A program made the position numbers and the translations under genes. This document shows, one piece after another, positions 21,913-33,800 of a DNA stretch of 64,000 nucleotides (its first letter is position 1; every line of letters begins with the position of its first letter). Origin of the DNA: Phialocephala subalpina (Eukaryota > Ascomycota > Leotiomycetes > Helotiales > Mollisiaceae); the NCBI GenBank assembly GCA_900073065.1, contig FJOG01000002.1, positions 1,892,243 to 1,956,242 of the forward strand. Direction: 5' to 3'. Under the pieces are notes generated by a model, which ran no database searches, was not told the DNA's origin, and was given only the letters and a program-made list of their open reading frames with translations.

Positions 21913-23308
21913 ATGGTTCTAATAATAAGAACAAGACCCTTAAGAGGGGCGATCCCTCTTGTGAAATGTTTGAGGCAATTGCGTGATCCTTCGAGGCCGT
22001 TTTTTAGGAGCTTTTCAACGGAAATGGCAAATTCGGAAGGTACGACTAAGTATGAAGCTGTGGTGGTAGGAGCTGGACCAGCTGGGATTTGCGCGGTTGG
22101 GAATCTATTGGAGCAGAATAAGGAACCAATCCTGTGGGTTGATGATGTGATGAGTGGTGGTCGACTCAATAAATACTATCGAGAAGTACCAAGGTGAGTT
22201 TGCCCCCTGAAATGTTGACCTTTCACGTGATTAGATGTTGACGAGTTTATAAAGTAATACGAGAGTTAAGAGGTTTATCTCTTATGCTGAGGGAGTGAAG
22301 GCTTTCAGAGATGTGGCGAAGGAGACGCCGAAGCCGAATGCGTATCAGCATTTGAAGGATTTAGATCAGGAAGCTACGTGCCATATCGCAGAAGCAGCGG
22401 ATCTATGTATCATGCTCACAAAAGGGCTTGATGAGTCGAAAGGAGTACATAAGCATTTGGGGAAAGTATCAGAGGCTTCATGGTCAGATGTGAGTTTTCC
22501 TTCACCACTTTACATCAGCAAGCAACTGACATCAGAAAAGTCCGGAAACTGGAGCATCAAAATCAACTCCCCAGGCCAAGACCCCTCCACCATAACCAGC
22601 AAACTACTCATCCTCTGCACCGGCTCTTCACCCACCACGGGACCCCTTCCCGTCTCCCGCCTCCAAGAAATCGGGCTCGACTCGGCCCTCAACCCTCCTC
22701 TCCTCTCAAAAATGATACCCAAAGACCAGTCCATAACAATAGCCGTCATCGGCGCCTCCCACTCAGCAATCCTCGTTCTCAGAAACCTCTACTACCTAGC
22801 AAGCTCAACCCATCCTTCCTTGGCCATAAAATGGTTCACTCGTCATCCATTACGGTATGCCGAGGAGAGAGGAGATTGGATTTACAGAGACAACACAGGA
22901 TTGAAAGGCGATGTCGCTGTTTGGGCTCAGGAAAATTTGGAAGAGGATAGATTACCGAGTTCGGATGTGAGTAAATATTTGCAGAAAATCTCGACAACGA
23001 AAGCAACGGAGCAGGAGGATTATAGAGAGTATTTAAAGGACTGTACACATGTTGTTCAAGCTATCGGTTTTCATGCGAATGAAATTCCGGTGCTGGATAG
23101 AGGGGGGAAGAAGTTTGAGATGAAGTATAATAATGAGACGGGAGGGTTTGAGGATAGTGATGGCAAGGACATTAAGGGACTGTATGCTGCGGGAATTGCG
23201 TTCCCCGAGAGGGTGGTTGATCCGGAGGGGAATGTGGAGTATGCGGTTGGGTTGGCGAAGTTTATGAAGTTTTTGAAGAGGGTGGTGCCGAGTTGGACCT
23301 TGACTTGA
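21913..23308 (+). CDS. FAD/NAD(P)-binding oxidoreductase, probably mitochondrial
   Basis: Exon 1 is 21913-22193, intron 22194-22254 (GTGAGT donor), then exon 2 from 22255 to 23308; 444 residues if read through. The start is the ATG at 21913 in good context; the frame opens further upstream only with TTG. The first 40 residues are rich in Arg, hydrophobic and Ser (RTRPLRG, FFRSFST) with no acidic residue before DPSRP, which suggests a mitochondrial presequence. [13 protein letters not shown] is the FAD dinucleotide fold; [13 protein letters not shown] would be the second (NADPH) fold; the C-terminus [12 protein letters not shown] is a typical flavin-closing segment. A 51-nt stretch at 22490-22540 has a GTGAGT donor, a CTGAC branch site and an AG end and is in frame, so it may be a second intron. 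Substrate unknown. Confidence 0.8.
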
Positions 23309-24536
23309 GTAAGAATATAGAGGAGAGGAGCATATGCATAGGGCAGGCGTTATTCTGGTAGACATGACTTAGATTGCAGCCTATAGATGGCAACGAACTT
23401 GGAACGGTGAAAGAAGGATCACAAGATCTCAATGAAGAGACAATTTTTCAACTTCGATCTCAAACATGTGCTTTTTAATGTTGAGAACGTATACCATGGA
23501 ATAGAAATCGAATGTATAAGAGAATATATACCGAGAAGAACAAGGACAATGGGGGTAGTGAAAGCCGACCTCCGCGCTCTCTCTCTCTACCCCGCAACCC
23601 ATAATTTTTAAATCAGGCTCTCGATTCTTTGAGACCCGGCTCAAGAGAATACACAGTATCTCCGATTCAAGTTTCTAGATCGTTGAACTCCAAGCGAAAA
23701 GCTTCGCCCGTGCTCCGCTCCTGCCTCGGCGGGATGGATGTTCGGAATGAACATCCGAGATTTGTTCTTTACAAAGGTATTCCGCGAGGCACTTTCCTTG
23801 ATATTTGAGTGACTGCTCTAGCGTACTTCTAGAACAGCAGGCCTAACTTGACTTCAAGGTCGTGCTTTTCCTGTAGTAGAAGTACTACACTTTCGGCAAA
23901 ATTACTTGTACAGTACACATTTTTAGCAAACTCAAAGTAGAAATACTGCCACTACATGGTCTCTTAAAGTGGGGTCTTTCGATGTGGGGCTTCAAATCCA
24001 GAGGGTCATCAATCTAAGAGGAATAAATTAGATGGCCACGGCTACCTCCCGCCGTATATGTTGATTGCGAACATCATATCGACTCGGGAGAAGAGAAGTG
24101 CCGATGCAGGACGTCGCGATTAAGTACGCGAACCTTATATTAATTCCGTAACCTGAAACAGCATGCTGACTGAAGATCGTCCAGAAAGAGTTGAGGGGTG
24201 TTGTTCCAAGATCATTTGTGGCTAAAGTTGAAATGTTCCGAACGCCTTTGTGGAGAACCCTGCTCATATTTTGATAGAGAGGCTGAATTCGGTTTATCAA
24301 CCAAGTAGAGGATGAATGGAAACCATACCAATAGATCAACGTTATCTGATGAGTACTCAATGAACGACACGGCCTTTGGTTCATCTGATGCAGGCTGAGC
24401 GCAATTGCTAGGCTCTGGCAATGGTATTTCCCTCGTAGAGCTGTGTCGATTCCAACAGCGACCGTCTTGCATCTGAACTTCTGTTTCCTCCCCATGTGAA
24501 CCGGTATCAAGGCACAATATCTTCCTCAAAGTCATC
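23309..24536. other. Intergenic 1.2 kb, no gene seen
   Basis: Noncoding as far as I can see, between two plus-strand genes. Around 23.86-23.96 kb are several short AGTACT- and CTACTT-rich runs resembling decayed inverted repeats, but no clear terminal repeat can be defined. It presumably includes the promoter of the CE15-like esterase. The ORFs at 24.0-24.7 kb on the minus strand lack any recognisable feature. Confidence 0.45.
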
Positions 24537-25861
24537 ATGTACTCCCTGTTTCTAACTGCGGCTCTTGCTGGCTTGCCAGCCCTTATTCTAGCAGCACCAT
24601 ATGCTGTAACATGTCCGACGACACCATCGCCATTCCCCAAAGCAGCGAGTTTTGACAAAGTAACAACTCTTCCAGATCCATTCCTGTACCTCAATGGCAA
24701 GGATCGCGTCAAGACGAAGGAAGAATGGTTTGCGTGTCGCCAGCCAGAGATTATGCAATTTCTCCAAGAGTATCAATATGGATACTACCCCGATCATTCT
24801 CTTGAGGCGGTGACTGCCACAAAGTCAGGAAAAGCCTTGAGCGTTGTCATTGCTGTTGGATCCGCGAAGGCGACAATTTCTGCTACGATCAATCTTCCGA
24901 GTGGCGCGTCTGCATCTAGTCCAGCCCCAGTCATCATCTCGATTGGTGGAATGGACCATGCTGCGTATCTGGCGAAGGGAATTGCTGTTGTGACATTTGA
25001 CTATTCTGCTGTTGCAGCAGATAGCAATAGCAAGACTGGATCCTTCTGGACCTTGTATAAAGGCAAGGACGTTGGTAAGATAATCTTTGGCGTTTGATTT
25101 TATCTCATACTGATGCAGTTTAGGAACTCTCCTTTCCTGGGCATGGGGCTTCCATCGTGTCCTTGACGGGTTGACTCTCGCAGCTCCCGAGATTGATAAC
25201 AGAAGAGTCGGCGTGACAGGTTGCTCGCGTTTGGGCAAAGCAGCTCTAGCAGCAGGGCTTTTCGATCAACGGATCACAGTGACCATGCCCATGAGCAGCG
25301 GTGTTCAAGGGCTCGGACCATACAGATACCACGCATTGAGCGGACAAGACGAGACCCTGGAAAACTCAAAATCTGGCGCAGGATGGTGGAATGACAGCAC
25401 GCTTGGCACATTCGTTCAACAATCTGAAAGACTCCCGTATGATGCGCACACCATTGCTGCAGCGATTGCTCCAAGAGCATTGATCATAGACCAGGGTAGA
25501 TCCGATCCCTACACCAACAGTAAAGGAACTGCTATCGTAGTATACCCTGCTGTAAAATTGGTGTATGACTTTGTTGGCTCGAATGGCACAACACCAGCAG
25601 CAGGACAACCGAAGAGCATGATTGGCATGGCCTTAAGGGATGGAGGGCATTGTGATAATTCAGGATAGTAAGTGTTCCCTCGTGGAATCTCGAATGTTTT
25701 GTCGGTTTGTTGGGATAGAAAGCTGATTTTCCAGCTCAAATGTCCTGCCATTTGTTCAAGAAGTTTTCTTTGGAACAGCAACTACAAGGAATTATGACGA
25801 CCTCAGCCCCTGGGCAGCAATGACAACAGCATATCCGTGGTCCTCGGATATACCAAAATAG
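24537..25861 (+). CDS. Secreted CE15-like esterase (glucuronoyl methylesterase family)
   Basis: Three exons: 24537-25074, 25124-25667 and 25735-25861 (donors GTAAGA and GTAAGT, acceptors TTTAG and TTCCAG). The protein is 402 residues. Residues 1-19 are a classical signal peptide (MYSLFLTAALAGLPALILA). No carbohydrate-binding module is present. Family features: SWAWGFHRVLD, then the nucleophile motif GCSRLGK (Ser near residue 214), and GGHCD near residue 356 carrying the catalytic His. CE15 enzymes split the ester between lignin alcohols and glucuronoxylan. At the place where most fungal members have the catalytic Glu (the PQESG-type motif), this protein reads MPMSSGVQG, so the acid is missing or placed elsewhere. 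Family assignment good; activity uncertain. Confidence 0.85.
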
Positions 25862-26047
25862 AAGAAGCTGGATTTTGAGGGAAAATGCAGCCTCTGGTTG
25901 TTCCAAAGGCCATCGGACATGTGACAAATAGCCTCCCACAATCTAGTTGATGCCCTGAAGAGATATCGTCTTTAAATGTCTCCGCCTACATAGGCTTAAA
26001 GTTTGTGAAGGGCGATATGTTGAAACGTAGGACCTTGTACATAGCAT

Positions 26048-27671
26048 TTATGGCAGAGGGCTTCTTCTATATAGAAATGGAATCAACGGGTGCGTCTGTT
26101 TATCACTGGCAAGATAGAATGACTGAGCTTCCTCTTCTTCCAGTTCGGTCAGGCAGGAGCTTGCATCCTCGTCCAAGCTCTCGTCATCCGCAGTGGCCCA
26201 TTCAGAGCGTCGCGAACGCAGAGCTCTGCGTGAGGACATCGGGGCCAAACGAGATCCGTATGGATTACAACCAAGCTGGTAAACTTCAAGGTTCTTGTCT
26301 CTCGGGGCATTTAATGTATGTGTACCGTAACCCACAAGTTGCTGGCCTCGAGCATAAACTTTATCGTTGACACCAACATATCTCAGCTGGGATATCAAGT
26401 CCTGGTCTTGCATCGCACGTTGATGTTGGCGGAAGAATCTGGCTGCAACTCTCCTCTCGCTCATGTTACTCTCGCAGGTAGTCGTAAAGATACGAAGGCT
26501 AGGAAATAGACGGAAGTTTATCATTTCAAATGTGATGTAACCATCGGGGATCGACAACTCTTCGAGATCCGGACATTCCAAGAGTACTTCATGCCATCGT
26601 CCTTCACCTTTAAGTTGAAGAACTCGCCAGCCGCACGTAAATGCCGCAGTAAGCAGAGCAAATTGACGATGTATCCCGACAGCAATCTCAAGTTCGTATA
26701 GTGTTCTATTCCCAGGCCTTCCGGTAGTGAGATTTTGGATAAAATAATCGACCCCACGACAGACCAAATCCACCGTAAACTTCCGCAGATTTGTAGCTTC
26801 CAAAAGGAGCATGCCATCGAAAGAAACATCTACTGGATGGTTGAATTGACCTGTCTCTGGTATGCCGTTGAGGTAGTGAAATGTTTGCAGTGTCGAAAGG
26901 TCAGTCAGAGTCGAGAGTTGGTTCTGGTTATCAATCTTATTAAGGTGTGGCAGGCGGGCCATGAAAGCAGGACCAAGAGCAAGATGTCTCAGCTTTAGTC
27001 GAGATTTTAGTGATCCACGGCTTTCTTGAGCCTTCTCAAAAGCGGAGGCCAGACTTAGTAATGGAAATCGACGAATTGAATGGTGATTCGTAAATTTTTC
27101 TGCGAGCGCAAGAGCATGTAGACCGGGTGAGTCCAGGAGTAACGTAGCCAGAGATGGAATGTCTATGCTCTCTTCGGTGCATCGAAGATCTAGACATTGA
27201 AGATTTTGAAAATGAGGGAGTCCAGTTATAGCATAACGTGCGGATACCGTTAAGTGAGTGACTGAAGGATGACAGAAGTGGTATGCGTCATCAGGAAGTG
27301 CCCTATAAGGTGTGAGTAAAAACCCGAAGAGAAAGAGAACAATTTACGTACCAGACTCTGCAGGTTAGCAATCCAGTCATTTTGTCGAAAAGCTTCTCTA
27401 ACACTTCGGTGACAGGAGTGCACGACCTCGGTGTGTGCCCAATGTCAAAATGGCGCGTGAACTTCAGGTGACTCTCAGACCCTAGCTCAGAGAGGTTCTT
27501 GCGATCGCGGGACCACGTCGCAATGTCCTTCATCGTGAAGACATTTCGATATAAAACAGGTGTGAATATATAGTTGAGATGCTTGCATGTTAGGCAGAGT
27601 GCTCGGAGGGTAGCCTTGCTCAGGAATAGGTCGGCGAAGACAAGCCAGACTTCGGCAGGGATCGAGTCCAT
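26048..27671 (-). CDS. F-box protein with LRR-like C-terminus
   Basis: Two exons, 27352-27671 and 26048-27302, with a 49-nt intron (GTACGT...TTATAG); 524 residues, start at the ATG at 27671. Residues 1-45 (MDSIPAEVWLVFADLFLSKA, then LRALCLTCKHLNYIFTPVLY) are a fungal F-box, which docks onto Skp1 in SCF ubiquitin ligases. The remainder has irregular leucine-rich segments (LQCLDLRC, LRHLALGPAF, LEELSIPDG, LRKFTVDL), likely the substrate-binding part, and a Glu-rich stretch near the C-terminus. Such F-box proteins form a large, fast-changing family in filamentous fungi; the target cannot be predicted. It converges with the CE15 gene, 186 bp apart. Confidence 0.8.
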
Positions 27672-28418
27672 CTTTGCGTTTGGAAGCAGAATGGATACTT
27701 TGGAATTACTTATGATGCCTGGGTGAAAATCAGGAATTTGAAGGAAGGAGCACTTAGGACATAGGTGTGAAAAGCCGAGATGTTGACGAGGCCTATTTCG
27801 CGAGCATGCGCTAGTCCTCTCTTGGACAAATTGTCTAACCATTTGGCCTAGTAGGCTCCAGATGTCTGAAAGGTGACGAATATAAAAGATGGCCGAGGCA
27901 AGTTGCTTAGGATCAAAACCCCCAGCAAGGGGTGGAGTTTTGAATGAAGTTTCCCACGTTTCTAGCAAAAGTTTGTACTTTAAAGTGCTTCACCATGGTA
28001 CCCTACCATGACAGCGTGATCATCTCAGTATCAAAGGTGTCAATATGGTAGATTGCGAGCAGGGCAGCCTCCTTCTGGCTACTCTTTCCTTGCTAGGTGA
28101 TGTACAAGGTTCGAAAGAGTGACATGCAAGAAAGTGCAGGTGCAGGAGTCAGTCGAGTAGCCATTGCCGAACAGAGAAAGAGCATCTTTGCCCGCCAACT
28201 ATGACCCCCCCTCGGATTCTTTCAACTTTTCGTCTCATCAAAGCGCGCCAACGCTTCATGCAACAGAAGGTCAAAATACAATCCCCACAAGCATGCACGC
28301 TGCTGCATCGTCATCAAATCTAAGCATCAACAAGTTAGATTCATCCGCACATGCACCTAGCATTTTCCCCATCAAGGTGGGCCATTGCATTAAAGCAGCA
28401 TCAGCCTCTCTGCCAACA
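27672..28418. other. Intergenic, F-box promoter and SDR 3' side
   Basis: 747 bp with no supported gene. Upstream of the F-box start the frame stays open to 27968, but only from a TTG, so that part is 5' UTR or promoter. The plus-strand ORFs at 28164-28593 are antisense to the last SDR exon and are not believed. Confidence 0.5.
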
Positions 28419-29612
28419 TCAAATTTTAAATCCCTGCCCAACAAGCTTCTCACTCAGCTTCCACAACTTCTCCGCACTTTCCGGATCCGTCGTATACGCC
28501 ACCGTATCAAATGGCTGGCAGTTTCTCAAGAATAGTTCAAATTTGCCTGCCGCCATTAGTTCTCTCTTTCTCCCAAATCCCAATCAGACTTAGTCCTTAC
28601 CGTCGAATCTCGGATCTAAAGCAGCAGCAACAAGCGTGCTAGCAGCCTGCTCAACTGTCTTCTCATCCTCCTCCATGAGACCAGATGGAGGAGGCTGGCC
28701 ATTGTATTTCTTCTCGAGAATCTTGAGTGCTTCGGGGAATGCTGCAGGACCATCGCCTTGGGTGTGAACGTAAAGGGGAGTTTGAGGCACTGTCTCTTGT
28801 CAGCACATGCACGTTGTGAAGATCCCAAAGATCGACGTACTTCCTGGTTGCAGCGCAAAGCAATCAACACCCTTGCTCTTGAGATGCGAAGCCAGGTACG
28901 TATTGAACAAAACATTAGCCGTCTTGGAGCTGCCGTACGCCAACCAGGGGTGATAGCTCTTCCCATGCTAGCCACTCACCAGCAACACACCTCGTAAAGC
29001 CATAGGAATCAACTCACATCCCAATTAACATCATCCAACCTAGCCTCACTCAACACATAGCCCGTACTCGCCACATTAACAATCCTCGCATTTCCACCGG
29101 CAGCTAGGACTCTCGGAAGTAACAAGTTCGTCCAGAGAAAATGTCCAACATGATTCGTTCCAAACTGCAACTCAATTCCTTGCTTCGTTTTCGTGTATGG
29201 CATCGTACACATAACCCCCGCATTGTTGATCAGATAATCGATCTTCTGCCCCTCTTCTCTGTTAATCATGCCTTTTGCTGCCTTCCTGACGGACTCTAGG
29301 TCTGAGAGATCGAGTTCTACGAATATGACGTTGATGCTTGGACCGATGCTTTTGATCTCTTGTATGACAGGTTCGGTTTTGGAGAGGGAGCGAGAGGCGA
29401 GAAAGAGAGTTTTCGGTCGGCTATGAGCGAGGGCGATGGCGGTTGCGGCGCCAATGCCTCCGGTTGAGGTGCCCGTGATTACAACTTGCGGTTGTTAATT
29501 AGGTGATGATTAGGGAGGAGAGGGAGAGGAAGAACTTACAGGTTTTGCCTTCTGAGCGAGCGATGCAGGCTTTGGCTACTTCTTCGCCGGTTGTGCATTG
29601 GTGGAAAGTCAT
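28419..29612 (-). CDS. Short-chain dehydrogenase/reductase (retinol-dehydrogenase-like)
   Basis: Five exons: 29540-29612, 29018-29484, 28841-28958, 28601-28789 and 28419-28546, with introns of 55, 59, 51 and 54 nt. All phases close and give 324 residues. Motifs: FVITGTSTGGIG (cofactor loop, formed by joining exons 1 and 2), NNAGVM, the active-site Ser in NVASTGY and YGSSK (the YxxxK pair). The C-terminal exon gives DPESAEKLWKLSEKLVG, a typical end for fungal WW-domain-oxidoreductase-like SDRs acting on retinol-like or other lipophilic substrates. The substrate is not predictable. No targeting signal is seen. The last exon is easily missed, because the upstream exon runs into a stop a few codons after the donor. 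Confidence 0.88.
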
Positions 29613-30898
29613 TTCGGCGGTGGGTTGCGAGTGAAGATGTGAAGTAAGAATGTGTGAGTAATTGAAAAGCACAGAGAGCTCGTTTGCATCTTAAAGAGGA
29701 GATAGGAGAAGGGCTTGCTTCGTTCTTATACTTGGTGCTTCCTCTCAATTGAAATTATTAACTCTGAGGCATTGGATTATAATACTCGAGCTCCACCGTC
29801 GAACACGGCGGAACGAGCGAAGCTGACGTTGACAAAATTGACGTGAATGCCATTGCCATCCAGCCCGCGTACCGCGGGATTACCGCCGTACCTTGCATCC
29901 TCACTCAAGCCTATCATGTACTATTCCTCGCGCTTTCAAACCCTCTGACCATCCAGAGCTCTGAGGATATAACTTCCCTAGCGTCAAACCCATCATGCAA
30001 AAGAGTGGATGTCGTTAGACTGTCTCCGAGCCTTGCATTAGCTCTTACTCCTACAACGCTCGACTTATGGTTATTTCCAGAAAGGGCATAGGTAGCTGTG
30101 GAGAAACTCAGCAGGGTGTGGTTCTGGAGATTCGAGACGACGGCAGTAGTCGATACACGATGGTTGCACAAGAATTCCAGAAACGAGACTTAGTTAGAGC
30201 TTGGCAATCAAACCGGAGCTTCGCGAAGGTTTGCTGCTTCAGCTTGTTCATTGCAATGTTCTTTCCTCACTTGAGGGCACTTCGGCGTCGCTTTCCTGGG
30301 TTCACCACAAAGGAAAGTATTGAAGTCAGGGGGCATTTTTTTATTGGTGTCTCGTTATGTACCGAATTCATTCTGTAATGCAAATCGTGCGATATCCTAG
30401 CAAAGCCAGCGCAACGATCCCTTGCAATATGAACTCATTAACTTCCGCATCTCATCTATCCACCATGATCTCAAATTTCCTCATCTCATGGCCCATCCAT
30501 CTTCAACCATCAACTGGCATGAATCACCAATCCGCTTCTGTACACACCGCTTTATCCTCGAACCACCTCTCACGAAAATGTGCAAATGCGCAAAAATTAG
30601 GTACACCCGCGCTGCATAGCAAAAGGCCAGCCAAGCGCCAGAACACCAAGTGGGAAAATGTGGTATCTCGTGAAAAGTAGAAAATCGCCGCACGCACGTA
30701 ACAGAATTACAAAGAAGGAAGGAAATGGTCTAGCAGACAGACACCCGCCGCCCAGATCCCTCATCGCGTATAGGTATTTTAGAAGTATGTGCTGGAAAGG
30801 GGGAAACAAATGAAACATCAAAATCGTGACGGCCGTAGAAGATTATTAATCGTTGGTGAAGAGCGAAGGCGCAAATGTCGTGAAGGGGGATGGTTGAA
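29613..30898. other. Intergenic 1.29 kb
   Basis: Lies between the SDR start and the kinesin stop, both on the minus strand. Several short plus- and minus-strand ORFs exist, but none has a recognisable motif or splice-compatible partner. It holds the SDR promoter and the kinesin 3' UTR. Confidence 0.5.
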
Positions 30899-33800
30899 CT
30901 AGAAGCAGTTCAAGCTTCCCTTCTTCTTCTTTTTGCTGATCGCATTCATCCTCTCCTCGAGGTGAGCTCGGGCTATTTCTGCATCGCGTCGCTTCTTTCG
31001 CTCCTCCTCGACTTGCTGCATGCTCCATCTGTTCTCCTTGTCCATGCCGCTGGTTCGCTCTCTCTCCTTGGACTCCTTAAGCTCCAGTTCGAGGTCACCG
31101 GCGCGGCGTCTCCAAGCCTCTACCTCCGCCTTCATCTTGTTGCTCTGTCTCTCCAAGTCCGTCAGTGCTTCCTCAAGAGTGGTGGTAAGTTGCTTCTCAG
31201 CAAAGAGATGCTTCTCAATGGTTCGAATGCGAGCCTCTTGGTCTTCTTGAATTTGGCTAACAGCAAGGTCTTTGCTGCTGGGACGATTGGACTGAGTAGG
31301 AGTTTGAGGGACTGGGATCGAGGCAGCATGACCAGTTGGTGATACAGCTGATGCGATGCTTCCGGGCAAGGGAGGGAGTGGTATTGCTGGAGGAGGTGAT
31401 GGCAAGGATGCAACAGATGCAGATTTGCGGAGGTGAGAAGTAGAGTTCGAACGCTTGGGTTCATTCGATACTTCGTCAAGTTTGGCCTGGAAGAGTCAGT
31501 GAAATTCAAGGAATGGGTTATGATATAGCTTACTTGGAGGGTGGCGAATTCTTCCTTGATGGCCTCGAGCTCAGTTTGGGCAGCGGCCTTAGCAGCATTG
31601 GCTTCTTCAATCTGAGCATTGCGCTCAGTTTGTAGAGTGGAGAGACGGTTGTTGGCGATCTGGTGCTGATCAAAGTTCGATGCCAGTTGGTCTTCAAGTT
31701 CTTCAACCAATCGGGAGTTCTTCTTGTTCTTCGTCTCGAGGTCTGACATCTCCTTCTTCAAAGCTGCCAGCTGCTCGGCAACTGTAGCATTCTCGTTTTT
31801 CAATCTGGCACCATCGGCGGTCTGAACCAGCAAGTCAGCAAGCTCGGCCTTGACTGTCTCAAGCTCCTTCATGACAGTATCATTGATTGCAGAAAGCTCA
31901 ATGACGTGCTGCTCCATCTCGCCGCTCTTCTTGGTCTCTTCCGCCAAAGTCTTCTGATCAGCAAGAAGGTCAGTAATTCTCTCTTGTAGCTTCTCGGTGC
32001 TAACATCAAGACCAAGCGCGAAAGCGACCTGGGTGGCAATCTTGGTAAGCTCATCGCGAGCTTCAGCGAGTTCTGCCTGAAGTTCTTGGGTGCTTCGTTG
32101 GTGTTTAGAAATCAGCTCAGCCATTTGAGCTTCATGATTGGTACCAGCAGTAAGATGGGTAGCCTTGAGCTCCTCGACCTCCTTAGTGTGATTGGCATGG
32201 AGGAGGGTCAATCCATCTTGATGAGTCTTGACAATGGTCTCATGCTCAGCAATTTGTTGCTCGAGTCTGGCAATGAGTGACTTGTGCCCATCAATCTCAG
32301 CGACTGAGAGGTCTCTGGATTTGGTCATCTCATCCAATTGATCTCGAGATGTAGCATGAGCTTGCTCGAGTTCTGCTACACGGGAAGCGTTGGCGTTGAG
32401 GGCAGCCTTGTGCTCGTCAATTTCCTTTTGAAGACTCCTGACAATTGCATTTTCATCGCCAGTGTCTCTGACCTTCTGTTGCTCGGTGATGTCGGTCAAT
32501 TGGCGTTCTAGGTCGGAGACAGTCGCCAAGAGATTCTTTTCGGAAGCTTCCATGGACTTGAGAGCAGTCTGGTGTCGTTCCTCCCAGTTGGCGAGCTCGG
32601 TCTCCAATTCTGCGATCTTCTTGTCTTGGATTTCTTTTTGGTCACCATGCTCCGCAATAGCTTTGTCGCCATTGGTAGCAGCAGAGACATGTGCCTCAAT
32701 TGAAGCTCGCAGGCTTTCCAACTCAGCTGTCAATTCGGTCTCCCGAGCTGCATGGGTGTCATGAAGGTCTCTAATCTGGCTTTCGCTCTGCATGAGCTGC
32801 TCACGCATGGTCGCCACTACTGACATATCCATTGGCGACGCCTTCATGCTTGAACGTTCGCGAGTAAGCCCAGAGATAATTGTCATCTTGGTTTCCATCT
32901 CCTTCTTCACCGAGGTGATTTCAGATTCCAATTCTTGGACACGCTCAGAACGAGAGTGCAACTCATGCATTGCTGTGTTGAGGTTGAGCTCGAAGTTGGC
33001 CATAAGATCGGGGCTCGTCTCGAAGTTCTCGGTCGCAATGTTTCGTAGCGAAGCAAACGCTCTGTGTGCTTTATCGACCATCATAACCGTCTGGCTTGAC
33101 TTGCGGCGAATGACAGGAGTGGTTGAGCGTGGCGATGAAGCCTCAGCCTGAACCATCTTTGCTTTGGACACCTCTGCCTTGAGCTCTTCCACCAAGTCAA
33201 GAGCGTCCGTGTGCTGTTCCTCTAGTTCGGCGTATTTCGCAGCCAGTTTCTGCTGAGCTTGCTCCTTCTCTTCTGCAAGCTTGCGCAGATTCTCTACCTC
33301 CACCGCAATCGTCTCGTCATTGGCGGCCTCCTTTGCCACATCCCCTGACTCCGACTTCTTGTTCGCGGCTTCAGCATCAGATATTTCCATAGTGCTGGGC
33401 AATTCCCCAGCTGAGGACAATTCCGATGAGAGCGATCGCGAGGATGAATAATGTCCTCCATCCTTTAGCTCGTTCACCCTCGCGTCTGCTAAAAAAGAAG
33501 TAGGCCCTGTCCCGATCGGTGATGATACAGACAAGATTGAATCGCGGGGATTTGGGTGACGGGCTTCGTCAATAGCGTCCTGAAGCTCTGCCAATGTGCG
33601 AAGCGCCTCCTCGTACTTTGCGGAGAGAAGGTCAAATTCGTTGACGGTGGACTCGTGCTCCACACGGAGGTCGAAGAGTTCTTGGGTGACATTCTCCAAT
33701 TTGTCTTCCACGAACTTCGACTGCGCAGGACTTTGAGGAGGATATGGGTGTTCTGCTGGCCCCAGAGATTTGCTCGTCTCTTCAGACTCAATGGACTCAC

